Positions 1 through 12,876 of a stretch of 64,000 bases of DNA are shown piece by piece; position 1 is the stretch's first letter, and the number at the start of each line of letters is the position of its first letter. Under the pieces are notes generated by a model. It ran no database searches, was not told the origin of the DNA, and was given only the letters and a program-made list of their open reading frames with translations. This stretch comes from Neurospora intermedia (taxonomy: Eukaryota > Ascomycota > Sordariomycetes > Sordariales > Sordariaceae). Location: assembly GCA_037102815.1 (NCBI GenBank), contig BTPP01000002.1:2232001-2296000 (forward strand), read 5' to 3'. The translations under genes and the position numbers were made by a program.

Positions 1-1
1 C

Positions 2-2775
2 GTGGGTTCTCCCGCTCAGATCGTTTACCTCACACCTGCCACTGCCCTGTCCGAGACGTGGGTTATTGGGGCCGGCGGTTGCACATCAGGCCCAGGTAAC
101 CTACCATGCGTGGACGCTCGTGGCGGCGTCTTTGACTACCACATCTCAGAGACATGGCAAACCCTGGGAACAGGTGCTTACGAGCTGGGCATGAACCACA
201 CCGGTGTTCAGAGAAATGGCGACTATGGCTTGGATACTGTCGCCTTTGTCGACACAATGGCCAGTTCCGCCACCTCCGTTGACGGTGTACTGATTGCTGC
301 TGTCAATGCTACCGAATACTATCAAGGTTATATCGGACTTGGCGTGACTCAAGGCAGTATAGGCTCGAACGTTACCAAACCTCTCATCCCCCAACTTGTC
401 GAAGTGAATGGCATGATTCCTAGTCACAGTTACGGATATACGGCAGGGGCGTACTACCGTGGCACTACTAGTAAGTAGTTGAAACTTATGATTGTTTTAT
501 CTCCAAGACTTTGAGCGATCAGAACTGATTTTATTTAGCAAAGGGTACATATGCCTCGTTGACTTTTGGGGGTTATGATACACTGAGATTTGTGCCACAT
601 GATACAACGTTCAGGCTCTACATAGGAAACTCAACCGCAGATTCTAATGATCGAGCGCCCACGGTACGACTTCGCGGCCTTACTGCTCAAGTCCCGTCGT
701 TGGACAAGGCACCTGGGAACTGGACATCGACCTCGCAGACTCTCGTCGCCATGAATGATTCTATTACCGCAATGATTGACTCGTCAACGCCGTTTCTATG
801 GCTTCCAACCGACATTTGCGAACGTATTGCTTTTATTCTCGACCTGGTTTGGAGGGCGGACCTTGGTGTTTATGTCTTTGCGAACGGAGGAGAACAATAT
901 CTGAGATACAAGCGCATGAAATCCATCGATGAACTATCGTTCACTTTTACCGTCTCCAGCTACGACAACAGCGACAACTTCGGTTACCCCCTCAATATGC
1001 CAGGAGTGGTCAACATCACCATCCCTCCTGCAGCATTTGCCCAGGTCCTGCGTTATCCTTGGAAGAACATCATCAAATTCAATGAGTCGAGCATACCGTA
1101 TTTCCCCTTGACGCGATCAACAAAGGAAACAAACAATAATCAGTATATCATCGGCCGAGTATTCATGCAGGAAGCATATATCATCACAAAATACGACAAG
1201 GCCGCATTCTCTATCCATCAAGCACTGTTTCCTGACAACTCAGCCACCAATCACTCCTTACAGGCTATCGAAAGGCCTCCGGATAGCCCTTATCCTGAGG
1301 GTCCCCCGGTGAAGAATGTGGCCAAGAAGCCGTTGGGTGTGGGACAAACGGTGGCGATCGTGGTTAGTGCTTTTGCGGCAGGCAGTGTGATTGGACTGAT
1401 ATCGTTCTTGTGTTGCCGGCGAGGATCGAAGGTGAAGAAAAACCAGGCCCGTAAACTGGAACACAACTCAGAGGAGGTTACCCCCATGCACGATGGACCA
1501 ATGCAGAACCCGGTCAGCCGAATGCTGTCGATGTTTGTCGGAAGGAGGAGGTCAAGGAAACCATCATCACAAAAAACGCAGGCGATGATGACCGAACCCG
1601 TCGAAGTCGGTGCGGACGCTCATCATCAGGTATTCGAACTACCAGTTCCTCCTGAGCCGATCGAGTTGGATAACAATGATATTGGAAACAACGACCCAAA
1701 CTTGGGGCTGGATGGTTCTCGGGTGACGAGCGACTATGAAGCGGCGCGGCAAAAGCTCGAATGCCAACTTCAGGGACCGGTACCAACCTACACACGGACA
1801 TCAGAGCACAACGAGCGTGCTGATGGATATCCCCTTGAGAAGTCAGCACAGGATGTAACCCCCGTTCATTACCGTCCCAGCGAAGAAACATCCTCCGGAT
1901 CATCGCCCACGTACGCCAACACCGACTCCCTTTCCAACTCGCTGCCATCACCCCTGTCACCATACGCAGACTGGGCGGCAGGTAGAGTATTCGATCTGCC
2001 ATCACCAATAACCGTAGCTCCTCCCGTGCGGCTACGTAATTTTCCAACGACGACAGATTCTGACGATCTGGCCCCCGCACACTCACCAGTCTCGTTGCAT
2101 TCCCCCTATTCGCCTTATACATACCTTCCCTCACCCGTGAGCCCTTCATTCGACTTCAACGGCGGTCCAGAATCCCCTACATCGCCAACCGGGAAACCGG
2201 CCCCACTGTCCGGAAGCGCAGCAATCCAGCGCACACCCATCGATCCCATCCACACTCAAATAGTATGTCTCGGACCAATGCCGGAAAACGTGCGACTTCC
2301 TATTCCACATCATCTGCATCATCATCCGACAGTAACCCGCATAATCATGCCCGACGGTCGACTACATCCAGTGGAACAAAACGACCAACTTGCAGGAAAT
2401 GCTGATGTCGATGTCGATGGTCTTCAGAGACGTTCAGATTCGATAACCCGCGGTTCTAATGAGACCTTGGGTTCTAACTTTACCATGGAGGAAGAAAGCC
2501 AGTTGAGGCAGGTGCAGATGGCTGCGCAGCGAAGTGCGGCGGCTCAAGAGCAAGCATTGCCGATATCACCAACATCACATCAACCACCACCACCACCACT
2601 ACAACAACAAGAACAACAACCACAACGACGAGAACAAGACATAGATGATACTACCAGCCTCACCGACAACTTCCCCCGCAGTCCCCGAAGCATGGAACGT
2701 ATCGAAGCCGGTTCCGAGTTAATTCATGTCCCGCAGGTTGCTGCGCAGCGATATAGTTGGGAGGCAGAGACTTGA
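2..2775 (+). CDS. Membrane-anchored aspartic-peptidase-like protein (5' partial)
   Basis: Exons are <2-470 and 539-2775, with an intron at 471-538 (GTAAGT...TTTAG) that keeps the frame and yields the block YASLTFGGYD typical of pepsin-family (A1) proteins. The window opens inside the gene, so the signal peptide and the first catalytic Asp are not visible. The visible lumenal part has a GCTSGPGNLPC cysteine loop and several N-x-S/T sites. At the place of the second catalytic motif (DTG/DSG) it reads IDSSTPFLWLP, so activity is uncertain. One membrane segment follows at about nt 1341-1413, ending in a CCRR stop-transfer. The tail of roughly 450 residues is Ser/Pro/Gln-rich and predicted to be disordered and cytosolic. 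Such one-pass A1-like proteins with long tails are common in filamentous fungi, and their role is poorly known. It could be an inactive surface sensor rather than a protease; that is inference. Confidence 0.8.
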
Positions 2776-3737
2776 TGGCCTTTTACATCCAGTCAGCTTC
2801 GATCTCCACCCACGAAACTAAAATGGGGTGTAGACAAAATTACATACATACACCAGACGCGCTCCAACCAACAATCATTTCCAACAAGTTCATTCACTGT
2901 ACCATCGTATATACATGCCGGACTGCGGAGTTTTGGGGTAACGGAACACAGGGGCACGGAGACGGGGGGATGGATATACCCATTGGAGTGAGGGGGCGTC
3001 GAAGGATTTGCGACGATGTCCTATGTTTCTGTTTAACGAAAGGAAAGATTTGGCGTTACTTTGGTGGGTTACGTTTGGTTTTTGTTCAAGCTGGAAACAT
3101 TGAGTTAGGATAGAGCAAGGAGCAACAGTCACATAAATAACTGTCATGGTCTCCATCATGAGGCTGGTGATGGGATATGCTTATCAGATATGATACGGGA
3201 GGGGAAAAAAAAAAACATACGCTGAAAGGGATGGTTTTGGGGGACTGGATTGTTTTGACGCACAAGAAAGAGTGCGAGGACAGAGTTGAATGATCACCAG
3301 ATTAGCGTAAAAAAAAAATGTCAAATTACCTACCATTGCAATTTGCGAACCTTGATCAAATTGATGGGTTTTTCTATCCCTTCACTGATGACGTGATGGA
3401 ATGACCATAACAGCTGCGCTTCAATAAGATGTTCTCGAGGTCGCGAGCACTTCAGATGAAAAACAAGGCTTAGTTTTCTACTTGTACCTGTCCAGCCTTG
3501 ATTTATATTTGCATTACTCTAAACCAATCCAACCATCCCTTTTGAAAAGCCCTCTTCTCCCTATAGCTTCATCTCATCTGCTTTCCTTTTTCAGCCTTTT
3601 CCTTGCTTTCGTCCTTTCCTCTTCATCCTCTTCCACTTTGGGTTCCCATCCCATTCCGCGCTCACCTCCCCCATGTCATCCCATACCAAACCTCAAACAA
3701 CCAGCCAACCACCAAACACCATAGCAACTCTCAAAAC
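2776..3737. other. Intergenic region between convergent genes
   Basis: This 960-bp stretch lies between the 3' ends of the aspartic-peptidase-like gene and TAH18. It holds A-runs at about 3207-3218 and 3311-3318 and a C/T-rich stretch at about 3540-3720. The short ORFs are low-complexity and not convincing. It presumably contains both 3' UTRs. Confidence 0.6.
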
Positions 3738-6134
3738 CTACCAAGTCTCCTGCCAATAGACACAATTCTCCTTCCGATCAAACCACCCCTTCGCCTCCTC
3801 CCTATCCGCCACCACCCCACTGCTAACCGCCGCATCCTCCAACGCCTCCCTCACGCTCTTGGGCATCCTCCCACTATTTCCGCACACGACAATAATGGGA
3901 TTTTGCCTCAACAACTCACCAACCTGGGCGGCATGCTGTCGGATTTGGTGTTGGACGTAGTTCTTGCCTGCGTCGTAGATGCCTGCTGCTCGTTGGAGGG
4001 CAAGTTTGGTTTCTTCTTGTTCGGTAGAGGACGAGTCGTTGTCTCGGGAGAATGCGGGGTAAACGGTTAGATTGGGAACAGCCCCCCATTCCTCCTGGAA
4101 GTGGAAATCGGCTGCAGCGTTGCGGCAGCCGAAGAAGAGGCGGGTTGGGCCCAGCTTTTGCTGGTCTTCTTGGACGAGACAACGGTCCTGAAGCAAAGCG
4201 CGAAACGGAGCGATGCCAGTACCCGTGGCGACGCCGATGAGCGGTCGCGAGTAGAAGGACGGGTCGTCCATGGCGAAGGGACTGCTGGGCGGCTTGATGC
4301 CGATTTGGACGGTGGTTCCGACGGGGAGGTGGCGAAGATAGCGTGAGCAGAGGCCTTGGCGGGGTTTGCGGATGATGGTACGGTAATGGACCAGGGCGGC
4401 AAGGATCTCGAACTTGTAAACATCGGTGGTAGTAGTGGTAGTGTCTTGTTGGTTGGAGATGACCAGATCCTTGGCGTTGACGGTGGGATCGCCACCATTG
4501 CAGAGGCTGAATTCGCGGGGGCGGATGATGGGAAACTCGAGCAGCCGAGTATAGGGGATCTTGACGCCGGGGAAATCCTCTAGGACCTCGAGGATGGTTC
4601 GACGCGGGCGAGAGGTGTAATCGTAGAACTCGTCGCTGTCACCTCGCTGGGTGAGCTCGTGGAGACGTTCCTTCTCGAGAGGGTTGGTGGTGTGGTAGGC
4701 CATGAACTCGAGGAATGTCCGTTTGGGGACGGCGCTGATGTCGAAATTGTGCGTCAGGACATCGCGAATTGTTGCATCCTTCAAGAAGTGATAGTCTCTT
4801 GGCCGAGTGCCCTTCGCCCAGTCAATTTCGATTTTCTGCTCGGCCACCTCACTCCATCCCATCAAGTCAATCAGCTTTTGTACGTCCTTGGGATAGTTCT
4901 TAGGGTAAATTAGGAGTGTTTGACCGGCAAAGGACATGGCCCCATTGCGCCCTGGACTGCGGAGTTCAAATTCGATGTGCCGGACGTCTTGCCAATGGTC
5001 TTCTGGAGTCACCCTCTTGTTGCGAACAACTTGCGCCGTGAAAGAACCAGGTATTGGCAGCAATTTCGCTGGGGGAAAATCTGGGACGTCAGTACCATCC
5101 TTCTGCCCCGGGGCCTCAGTTGCTTCCGAGTCGGTACTCATCCGCTCAAATTTGGCCGCTAACTGCTCGTCGTCCTCGGCTTGCGAGACATGGTTTTCGC
5201 CGTTCGTTATTTTGTCCTTGACTGAGCCGGTTGACGGCACAAGCCGGATGTTGTACTTGGGTGGAAGTTGAGCGTCGTCTGGTATGGGCTCAATGCCCTT
5301 TGGAAGAGGGAATTGAGATAACAACGACTCTCTCAACTCCTGGTACCAGGGCAAATAGATGCTGTCGAGTCTGTGATCCGAGTTGTGTGTTAGCTATATA
5401 GAGCCATAATCTGGATGGCCGACCAAGGAGAGAATTTCGAATTTCACTCGCCCATTTTCATGTCGCTCGTCGGCTTCGCCCGGTCTGAAAAATTCGGAAG
5501 CACCAAGTTGCAAAAGTCGCACACGAAGCTTCCGCGCTGCCCAGTTAAACCTAGAAGAGCAAGAAGTCAGTCCCTAACACCATAATGGTTTCATGCCATG
5601 ACTGGTGCCGCTTATTCCGAGTGTCCGAAGATAACGAGCGTGATCTTACTTTGGATAAGAGCTATCACCAAGTCCAAAGATGGAGAACTTTACAGGTGCA
5701 AGGCAGTTGGTATTGTTGAGCTTGGTACGTCTAAGGCTTTTCCACAATGTGGTTGTGTTCTTTGGCATATCACCCTGACCCGTGGTAGAGGTGACAAAAA
5801 TGGCCAAAGAGTAGCGCAACAAGTCCGTCTAGCGAGAACATCAGCATTTGGAATACATTGATAAAAGCACAGCGAAACGCACCAACTTGAAGTCATCCAT
5901 TTCACCAACAACAGTATTGAAGTGTAATCTCTCCGCCATTTTGGCCAGCTCCATGGCGATTTCCTCTGAATTACCTGTTTCAGATCCATAGAGGAGGATG
6001 AGATTCCTTCCCTCCATCGTGGTCGGCTTCGCAACCGAAGCTGCCAACACGGGTTCCCCCATGGTCTTCTCTTCAATAAGATTAGGCGCTGCCTGCGTTG
6101 TTGCGGCAAGTGTTGCAGGCTCTTGGCCAGGCAT
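3738..6134 (-). CDS. TAH18: NADPH-dependent diflavin oxidoreductase, TAH18 type
   Basis: Exons on the minus strand are 6134-5883, 5828-5650, 5550-5448 and 5393-3738. The introns are 54, 99 and 54 nt, and all junctions keep phase. The product is about 729 aa from the first ATG. A second ATG 40 codons in (MEGRNLILLYG) fits the usual family N-terminus and may be the true start. An N-terminal flavodoxin domain has YGSETGNSEEIA, STTGQG and FGLGDSSYPKFNWA. After it come an FAD-binding ferredoxin-reductase-like domain (RPREFSLCNG, GLCSRYL) and an NADPH domain (GVATGTGIAPFRAL, FFGCR, VVCGNSGRMPKSV, C-terminal VYWQETW). Family members pass electrons from NADPH through FAD and FMN to Dre2/anamorsin for cytosolic Fe-S cluster assembly. 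The third intron's acceptor (CTATATAG) was chosen because it alone keeps frame into SDHRLDSIYLPW. The other boundaries are well supported. Confidence 0.93.
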
Positions 6135-9100
6135 GTGTGGTGAGTTCCAACAGTTTTACCGCGCAGCCAGCCGCCTAGCGTAGATAGTAAATATCCGAGA
6201 TACCACCTGTTTAGGTATGACTAATATGGGGAAGTTCACCACTTCAAGACTGCAGCTGCTGTGTGGGTTTCTGTAGGTACCTCTAGGGACAACCGGGAGG
6301 GTTACTAGGACACCTCTCACTTCTGGGTTATCGTAGGGTTATCTGAAGGGGAACTGTTTAGGTTCGTTTCTCGGAAAGGTTGAAATTCGTGCTCAGCCTA
6401 GACAAACATGCCCACTCCCTGGTACAATATTCAAAGGTACCTTACCCAGCCTCGTTCGATCAGAAATCGTGCAAGCGGTACCCAAATGATTGAGAGCTGC
6501 CTTTGGGGCGAAATCCAAGGCTAGAGGGTGTTGAAGATGGAAAAGCACGGGTATAGACGGGCGACGAGCTCTCTTGAACCTAGGTCTGGTCTGGGGCTCT
6601 CTCTCCGCGGGCCCGTGGATTGTCTTGAACCACCTGTGCGCAACTGACTGCCTCGATTCGGAGGCCTGGGTACGTCACCCGTGAAGCTGGGGCGCTTTCG
6701 GATAGACAAATTCTTTCTGCGTAGATTGGCAATTGCTCGCGAACTTTACCGGACGCCTGGGTCGATGGGCAAATAATTGTAGTTGATAGTGGGGCGGGAA
6801 GGCCGTCACTGGTGTATTAAGCATCTCACAGCAGGCTACTGATCGGAGGCCGCAGGTGTCCGGCGCCCCGATCTCGGCCCCCACCAAAACCTGGAGCAGG
6901 GTAGGTAGGTAAAACCAGGGCACGACGGGAAAGACAGTGAATGGCTCAAGTGACAGGTTTCCGCCAATTCTCTCGACTTGAAGTCTGAACATAAAACGAG
7001 ACGTACAGTTCTGGCAACGCTACAGTAGGTATCCTCCAGCATGTACAAATACATCTCACTGTCCAGTTGAGAGCTACAGGGACTAGTACGGAGGCCTGGC
7101 TACCTAGGAGGCCTTTCACCTAGCACGGACTGCCAGTTTCGGCCTGTTTCAAACCTCAAAAGATAACCCCAGGAACGGGCAGCTTTCACCGACCGACCGA
7201 CCGCCCGCCCACCCTTGCCAACCTTGAGGTTCAACAACATCAACTTCCTCATCTGTGATGCCATCCCTATCCACGCGTTTTGGAACGCCCAGGGCAGTTA
7301 ACGTAACATTCACTGGTACTTAGCTTCCCCGATGTATAGGCGGTGAACCGTCAAGTCCCTTTCCATTTCTTCTCATCTCCTATTTGTCCTGCATAGTAGT
7401 AATTTAGGGGTCTTGCCTTTTGCAAGCGTAAGCTTAAAGACAGCCTGGGGATGACTTAAAGCCTCCGCACCTAAGCAGCCATGCACTACAACGCATGAAT
7501 AAACCCTGGACAAGTAGACCTGTGCGAGCAAGGGAAAATACCAGCATAACCCGACACCTTGGGTTGGTATTGTAGTCTGTCTTGTCGGCATTTGGCCAAA
7601 ATCACCCCCCCTTTTTCTTCCTGTTCACGGAGACCCCTCGGCCCCCTCTATGTATTAGTATGTGGAGGATCGTGATGATGTTCTTGGGGCACGGCTCCAA
7701 CCCGTTTTTGACGGTGGAGTACGAAGCATCCGCTAGGAACCTGGAAGCGTCTAGAAAGCGGATGCCCACATCCACGTCATTCCGCAACCAAATGGGAGCC
7801 ACTTTCGACGCCGAAGCGTGTCATAATCCGGGCGAGCCACCCAAGGACGTTTCAAACCTCACCGTCGTCAGAATCCAAGTATGGGTTGGATCACAGATAT
7901 CGCCCTCACTCCTATCTCAAGGAGCCAATGAGAAAGCATGCGCAAACGTTCTTTGTGCGGCTGAGTGCCTCCCCGTCTGTCTCGCCGAACGACAGCTGCT
8001 TCGATCCCTGAAGGGCAAGAAGCTTAGGTGGAGTTGAAAGTTGATACGACTCCAGTGGAAATCGACACAGTGTCGCACACGGTAAAACGGGACGCCGCGA
8101 GAGTACTCATTCACGCTCCATAAGTATGCATCACCGCCAGCAACCAACTCGACAATGCGAAAGAGCTGAGTAATCATCGGATTTTACTCACATTCTGATT
8201 GTGGGCTTTTGAAGAGGGTGAAAAGATACAGCACGTTTTGCAGCCAACGGGGAACTGTAGCCCGATATGTCACTACGATATACTTAGTCACCTCTCTACT
8301 TCTCTTTGGAAAACAAGAAAAGGCCATCTCATAGCCTCGCCCGGGTGAAGCATGTACCTATGTCAGTTCCTTCCTTATCGATAGTATAAACATACGTTTC
8401 GATCTAGAGCAATAGTCGGTCGCGTTCTCAAACGCTCACCTAATTCCATCTTCAACGTACGATCGAGTTCGAATCACTTCGTTCTTCTACAGAATTCGAA
8501 AGGACATATGTAAAGATCGTAGATGAGCAAGGCCGCTGGTGAATGGCTCAGGTCACTTGAGATGGAAAGTCATCTTCTCTTTCCTTAGCATCGATCCGCT
8601 GCAGACAGCGTTGTTATTGTAACATGAATATCAGAAACTTGTGAAGGGAAAGAACGAGCAGTTCTCAGTTATAAAACAAAGCAGCAACTGTTCCACAACT
8701 CACTTGCTCGTTCTTTCACTTCTTTGATAATTGAGAACCTTCGCAACAACCCGGTAGCCTTCCCCGGAAAGATCGACTCGGAACGCGCTCGAAGACTCCG
8801 AATCTGTCAGGCCAAGACACAACTTGAAAATCTCCAAGTGAAAGACACGACGTTGTACCTGTCTTTCTGACTACCTCTAGTCTAGATACCTAGGTAAGTT
8901 CAAGTCGATAGACTCTATCACCGACCTTACAACCGCTCCCATGATGCACATCGACGCTGGCCTCATCGCATTGACTGCGCCGCACTGTGCTTCCCTGTTG
9001 CTTGAGCTTCTCCACGCTCCTTTCCCCCTCGGTGGATCCCAAATGGCAGGACAAGCGGACAGACCTTGGCGTTTGCGACGATGATGGCGTATCCCTGAGT

Positions 9101-9922
9101 CGTTGCCACTTGCGAATGTTCAGTGGTTTATGTCCGCGCCTCCCCTCATTTCAGCGGGCAGCGCTTGACGCCTGCTGAGGTGCGGTTCAAGCGGTTAGGT
9201 GTAACTGTGTCCGGTTCGGCCCTCTGTTCAGTGAAGGTGCGTTCGGAGGGGTCGTACATAAGAGGTACCTTACCGCGGGGTGGTATAAAACACACGCCCG
9301 AGCGGACGGACCGAGCCTGGAAGCCCAAAGTTTGGCTTCCAGGTTGTTGAAAGACCCGGACCCTGGGGCTGCTTGCACCTGCCCACACGGCACTGGCCAG
9401 GCTGGGTGGTACCTAGGTACATGCTGCCTACCCCAGGTGGCACTCGTCCACCTCGGCGATTGGGAAGCGTAAAAGTGACAACTGGAAGCTGGAACTTGCC
9501 TTGCCTCCAGGTGGAGGGTAGGTACTATGGGGACGTACCGGACGTACCCTGGGCCAAAGCCGCCACGCCTGCCTTTCGTTTAATTCCCCGAACGGTAGCA
9601 AAAAATATTTGAAATTTGGAGCGCGCCGACTCACCAACACCTGATCCTTTCCTTTTTCTTTCTCTCTTCTTCCCGTCAACCATTCAAGCAATCTGAAGTC
9701 CGCTCAAACCACCTTCAACCAACCCCCCCTTCAAGCTATCTAGGGCACCAAGCTACCCTTCTGACTCCCCCTCAGACCCAGAGTTCAACCTTTCTCGTCC
9801 GTGAACGTCCTTACAACACCCCAGGCGCTCATCTCCCTATCCAAACGAGTCCAACGCTCACGTCACCTCCTGTGGATCACCTACTCCATCCAAGTCAACT
9901 TTCGACATCACAATCAATCACC
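6135..9922. other. 3.8-kb region without a recognisable gene
   Basis: This stretch between the divergent TAH18 and RRM-protein genes is not AT-rich and is not RIP-mutated. ORFs inside it, such as 7582-8037, have no family resemblance and no convincing splice partners. It contains repeats of the palindrome TACCTAGGTA (8887-8896 and 9410-9419) and a pyrimidine-rich stretch at 9640-9800 that looks like the promoter/5' UTR of the downstream gene. A lineage-specific gene or non-coding RNA cannot be excluded by eye. Confidence 0.5.
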
Positions 9923-11447
9923 ATGTCTGCTGTCGTGGAGAAAATCACTGACGCTGCTGCCGCCGCCGTCAACGACGTTACCAACGCTCTGGCCAACACC
10001 TCTCTGACTGGCAACAAGTCCGCTGACGAGAAGCCCGCCGCCAACGATGCTGTCCTTGCCAGCGCTGCCGAAGGTCGCCGCCTCTACATCGGCAACCTTG
10101 CCTATGCGACAACGGAGGGGGAGTTGAAAGAATTCTTCAAGGGCTACCTTGTGTAAGTTTGGCTTGTCCCGCCTACCCTTTTTCCCTTTGTCGTTGTCTG
10201 CCCTTGTTCTCTCACCGCCTTTGCATTGTTTCCCTGCATCCCGCTTCCCCGCCTTGTTCGGATTGTATTTGCGCGACTGGAAGCAGTTGCCCGCCACAAA
10301 CCTCATATTCCCCTTCCCGTTTCCATCATGTTGCCTTGTTAGGCCCTTTGGCCCTTTGACGTCACGTCATCCACCTCACTCCTCTGGCAGTGAGAGTGGG
10401 CCGCTTGCAGGGTCGTAGGGTGGGGTTGACATCCGGGTTTCTTGGTCCCGTGTTGCGTGTGCTCGTCCGTTACTAACCAGTTTCGTTGCGCGTAGTGAGT
10501 CTGTTTCCATTCCCAAGAACCCTCGCACCGACCGCCCCGTCGGCTACGCCTTCGTCGACCTCTCTACCCCTAGCGAGGCTGAGCGTGCCATCGCTGAGCT
10601 CTCCGGCAAGGAAATCCTCGAGCGCAAGGTCTCCGTCCAGCTCGCTCGCAAGCCCGAGTCTAACGAGAAGGCCGAGGGTGCCAATGGTGAGGGCCATGAG
10701 GGCACTCGCCGCCGCCAGTCCACTCGTGGCCGCGGTCGCGCCGGTCGTGGCCGTGGCGGACGCGCTCGTGGCGATCGTGTAAGTTCCCCATTACATCTCC
10801 ATCTGTGAAGTGGGTAGAGAAATTGACATCCCGACCTAGGGCGAGAAGAAGGAGGAGGGTGCCGAGGGCTCCACTTCCCCTGCTACCGAGGCTCTGAAGG
10901 ACATCACCAACGAGACTCACAACAGCGACAACAAGGCCGGCAAGCCCCACAACCGCTCTCCCCGTGAGCGCCGCGAGCGCGGCCCCCCGGCTGACGGTAT
11001 TCCTTCCAAGACCAAGGTCATGGTCGCCAACCTCCCCTACGACCTGACCGAGGAGAAGGTGAGTTTTTGTGCCGACCAATGCCATGACTGGAGACATGCT
11101 AACTCTTTCCACAGCTGAAGGAACTTTTCGCTGCTTACCAGCCTTCCTCCGCGAAGATTGCTCTTCGCCCCATCCCTCGCTTCATGATTAAGAAGCTTCA
11201 GGCCCGGGGTGAGCCCCGCAAGGGCCGTGGCTTCGGCTTCGTTACCCTCGCCTCGGAGGAGCTCCAGCAGAAGGCTGTTGCTGAGATGAACGGCAAGGAG
11301 ATCGAGGGCCGCGAGATCGCTGTCAAGGTCGCCATCGATAGCCCCGACAAGACCGACGAGGAGGCCAACGAACCCGAGGGCGAGGCCCAGGCCCCCACCA
11401 ACGGCACTACCGAGCAGGCTGGCGCTGCTGTCACTGCCTCTGCTTAA
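9923..11447 (+). CDS. Two-RRM RNA-binding protein (Rnp24-like)
   Basis: Exons are 9923-10152, 10496-10778, 10840-11058 and 11115-11447, giving 354 aa. The first intron is unusually long for this window (343 nt) and C/T-rich; the others are 61 and 56 nt. RRM1 spans about residues 52-127 with RNP2 LYIGNL and RNP1 VGYAFVDL. A linker holds an RGG-like run (about 148-171: RGRGRAGRGRGGRARG) and acidic and charged stretches. RRM2 spans about 230-325 with VMVANL and GRGFGFVTL. The arrangement resembles fission yeast Rnp24 and related fungal nuclear RNA-binding proteins. The RNA target and exact role are unknown from sequence. Codon use is strongly C-ending, suggesting high expression. Confidence 0.9.
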
Positions 11448-12876
11448 ACACTCCATTTGATGACGAGATGAGTGTGCGCACAAGTTAATAAAGATTTCGG
11501 TCACAGACACTACTTTAATCTCGACCGACACATGTCTTATGTTTTACTGGGCGCATGCATTTTTACCCTCACGATTTTGGCACGGAACGAATGATTTTCT
11601 TTTTATGGCGGGATCTGCAAGTGGGTATGAAAGCGGGAAGATTGGGCGGTGGGATAATGTGATCATGTCTGGCGTCACGGGTTATGGGGGTTTGCAAAGG
11701 CCTCAAATCGCTGGTAGACTTCAGGCATCGTTATCCTGCGGCTCTTTGCAGGCAACAAAAATCTAATATTTTCATGACATCTCTTCTTCATTTGTGTGTT
11801 ATGGATCATCTTTTATCTCAGGGTCGCTTACATTCATCTAGTGTCTTTAAACGCTCATGTTTGCAGGAGATGGTCAGTCAAATCGGTCTAGGAATAGGAA
11901 AATAAGCATGATTGGGACAAGAAGTCATTGATATGTCATGCTTCATAGGAACGCCAACGGGCAAAGTGGGTTGTGATGAATACGTGTCTAATTATCCTCA
12001 ACATGGGAATCACCTAATTGTGAGGCGTAGAAGTAGTGTTGGAGGGAATGGATCCACTGCCCGTGCCTTGCGTGCCTTGGTGGGTGGTTGTGACAAAGTT
12101 GGGGACGGACAGTTGCAGATGTTCCTGCAGGCCAGAGAGGGGCAGCTCCCCGTTAACAAGCGGTCCCCTGAAACGCCCCTGATCTTTATTCGCAGTGCGT
12201 GACGAATGATGAGAGAAAGCCAGGTCTGGACCTTTGCACAAAACATGGTACCTACCTACCTAGGTAGATATGAATGGTCGACATAACGGAAGGTAGGATC
12301 CTGAAGGTTGGATGGACGGACGAGCTGGCTTATGTACACGCACCATGCACTGTGGCCTCGATGAATGCTCTCCTGGCTTGTGAATTTCAATTCGGTTAGG
12401 TTGTTGCTTTGATCACGTAACTGACCATATCTTAGCAAATCTACAATGCAGTCCCAAACTCAAGTTGTAGTAATTCGTCGGGTAGATGGAACGTGAATGA
12501 TCAGCATGCCTCGATCCTCCAACACTTCGGGTCGGGTTTCCGTCCTGGCTGGTCGCTCCGGTGCCACTAAAACGAAGGAAGGTAGCCGTCCGAGGTAAAC
12601 CAACTGCTGAAGCGTAGGGCAGGGGGTGCCTGCAATAGCGCGGGCGACTTCATCATTCTAGTCGCCAATTGTCTGTCTGACTGATTGTCCACCAGACAAC
12701 CCCTACTGTAATCCGAAACATCACGCGACGCAACATAGCGCAAGGAATCCAAAGACGGCGAACTTCTTATTTCAATTTGCTTCGACGATTGAGACTCTGT
12801 TCTCACGTAGGCCGTCCCAGCGAGGAATCACGAAACCAGTCGGTTCGCGCACAATTGCACGTACAAGTTGCCCACC
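11448..12876. other. Intergenic region, RRM protein to ArfGAP
   Basis: This 1.4-kb stretch contains the 3' UTR of the RRM gene and the promoter of the ArfGAP gene. At 12256-12267 it has the 12-bp palindrome CTACCTAGGTAG within a CCTA-repeat stretch. I see no other gene. Confidence 0.55.

Noticed and set aside
7582-8037. 151-codon frame in the 3.8-kb gap
   Set aside because: Begins without a convincing ATG context and has no family resemblance.
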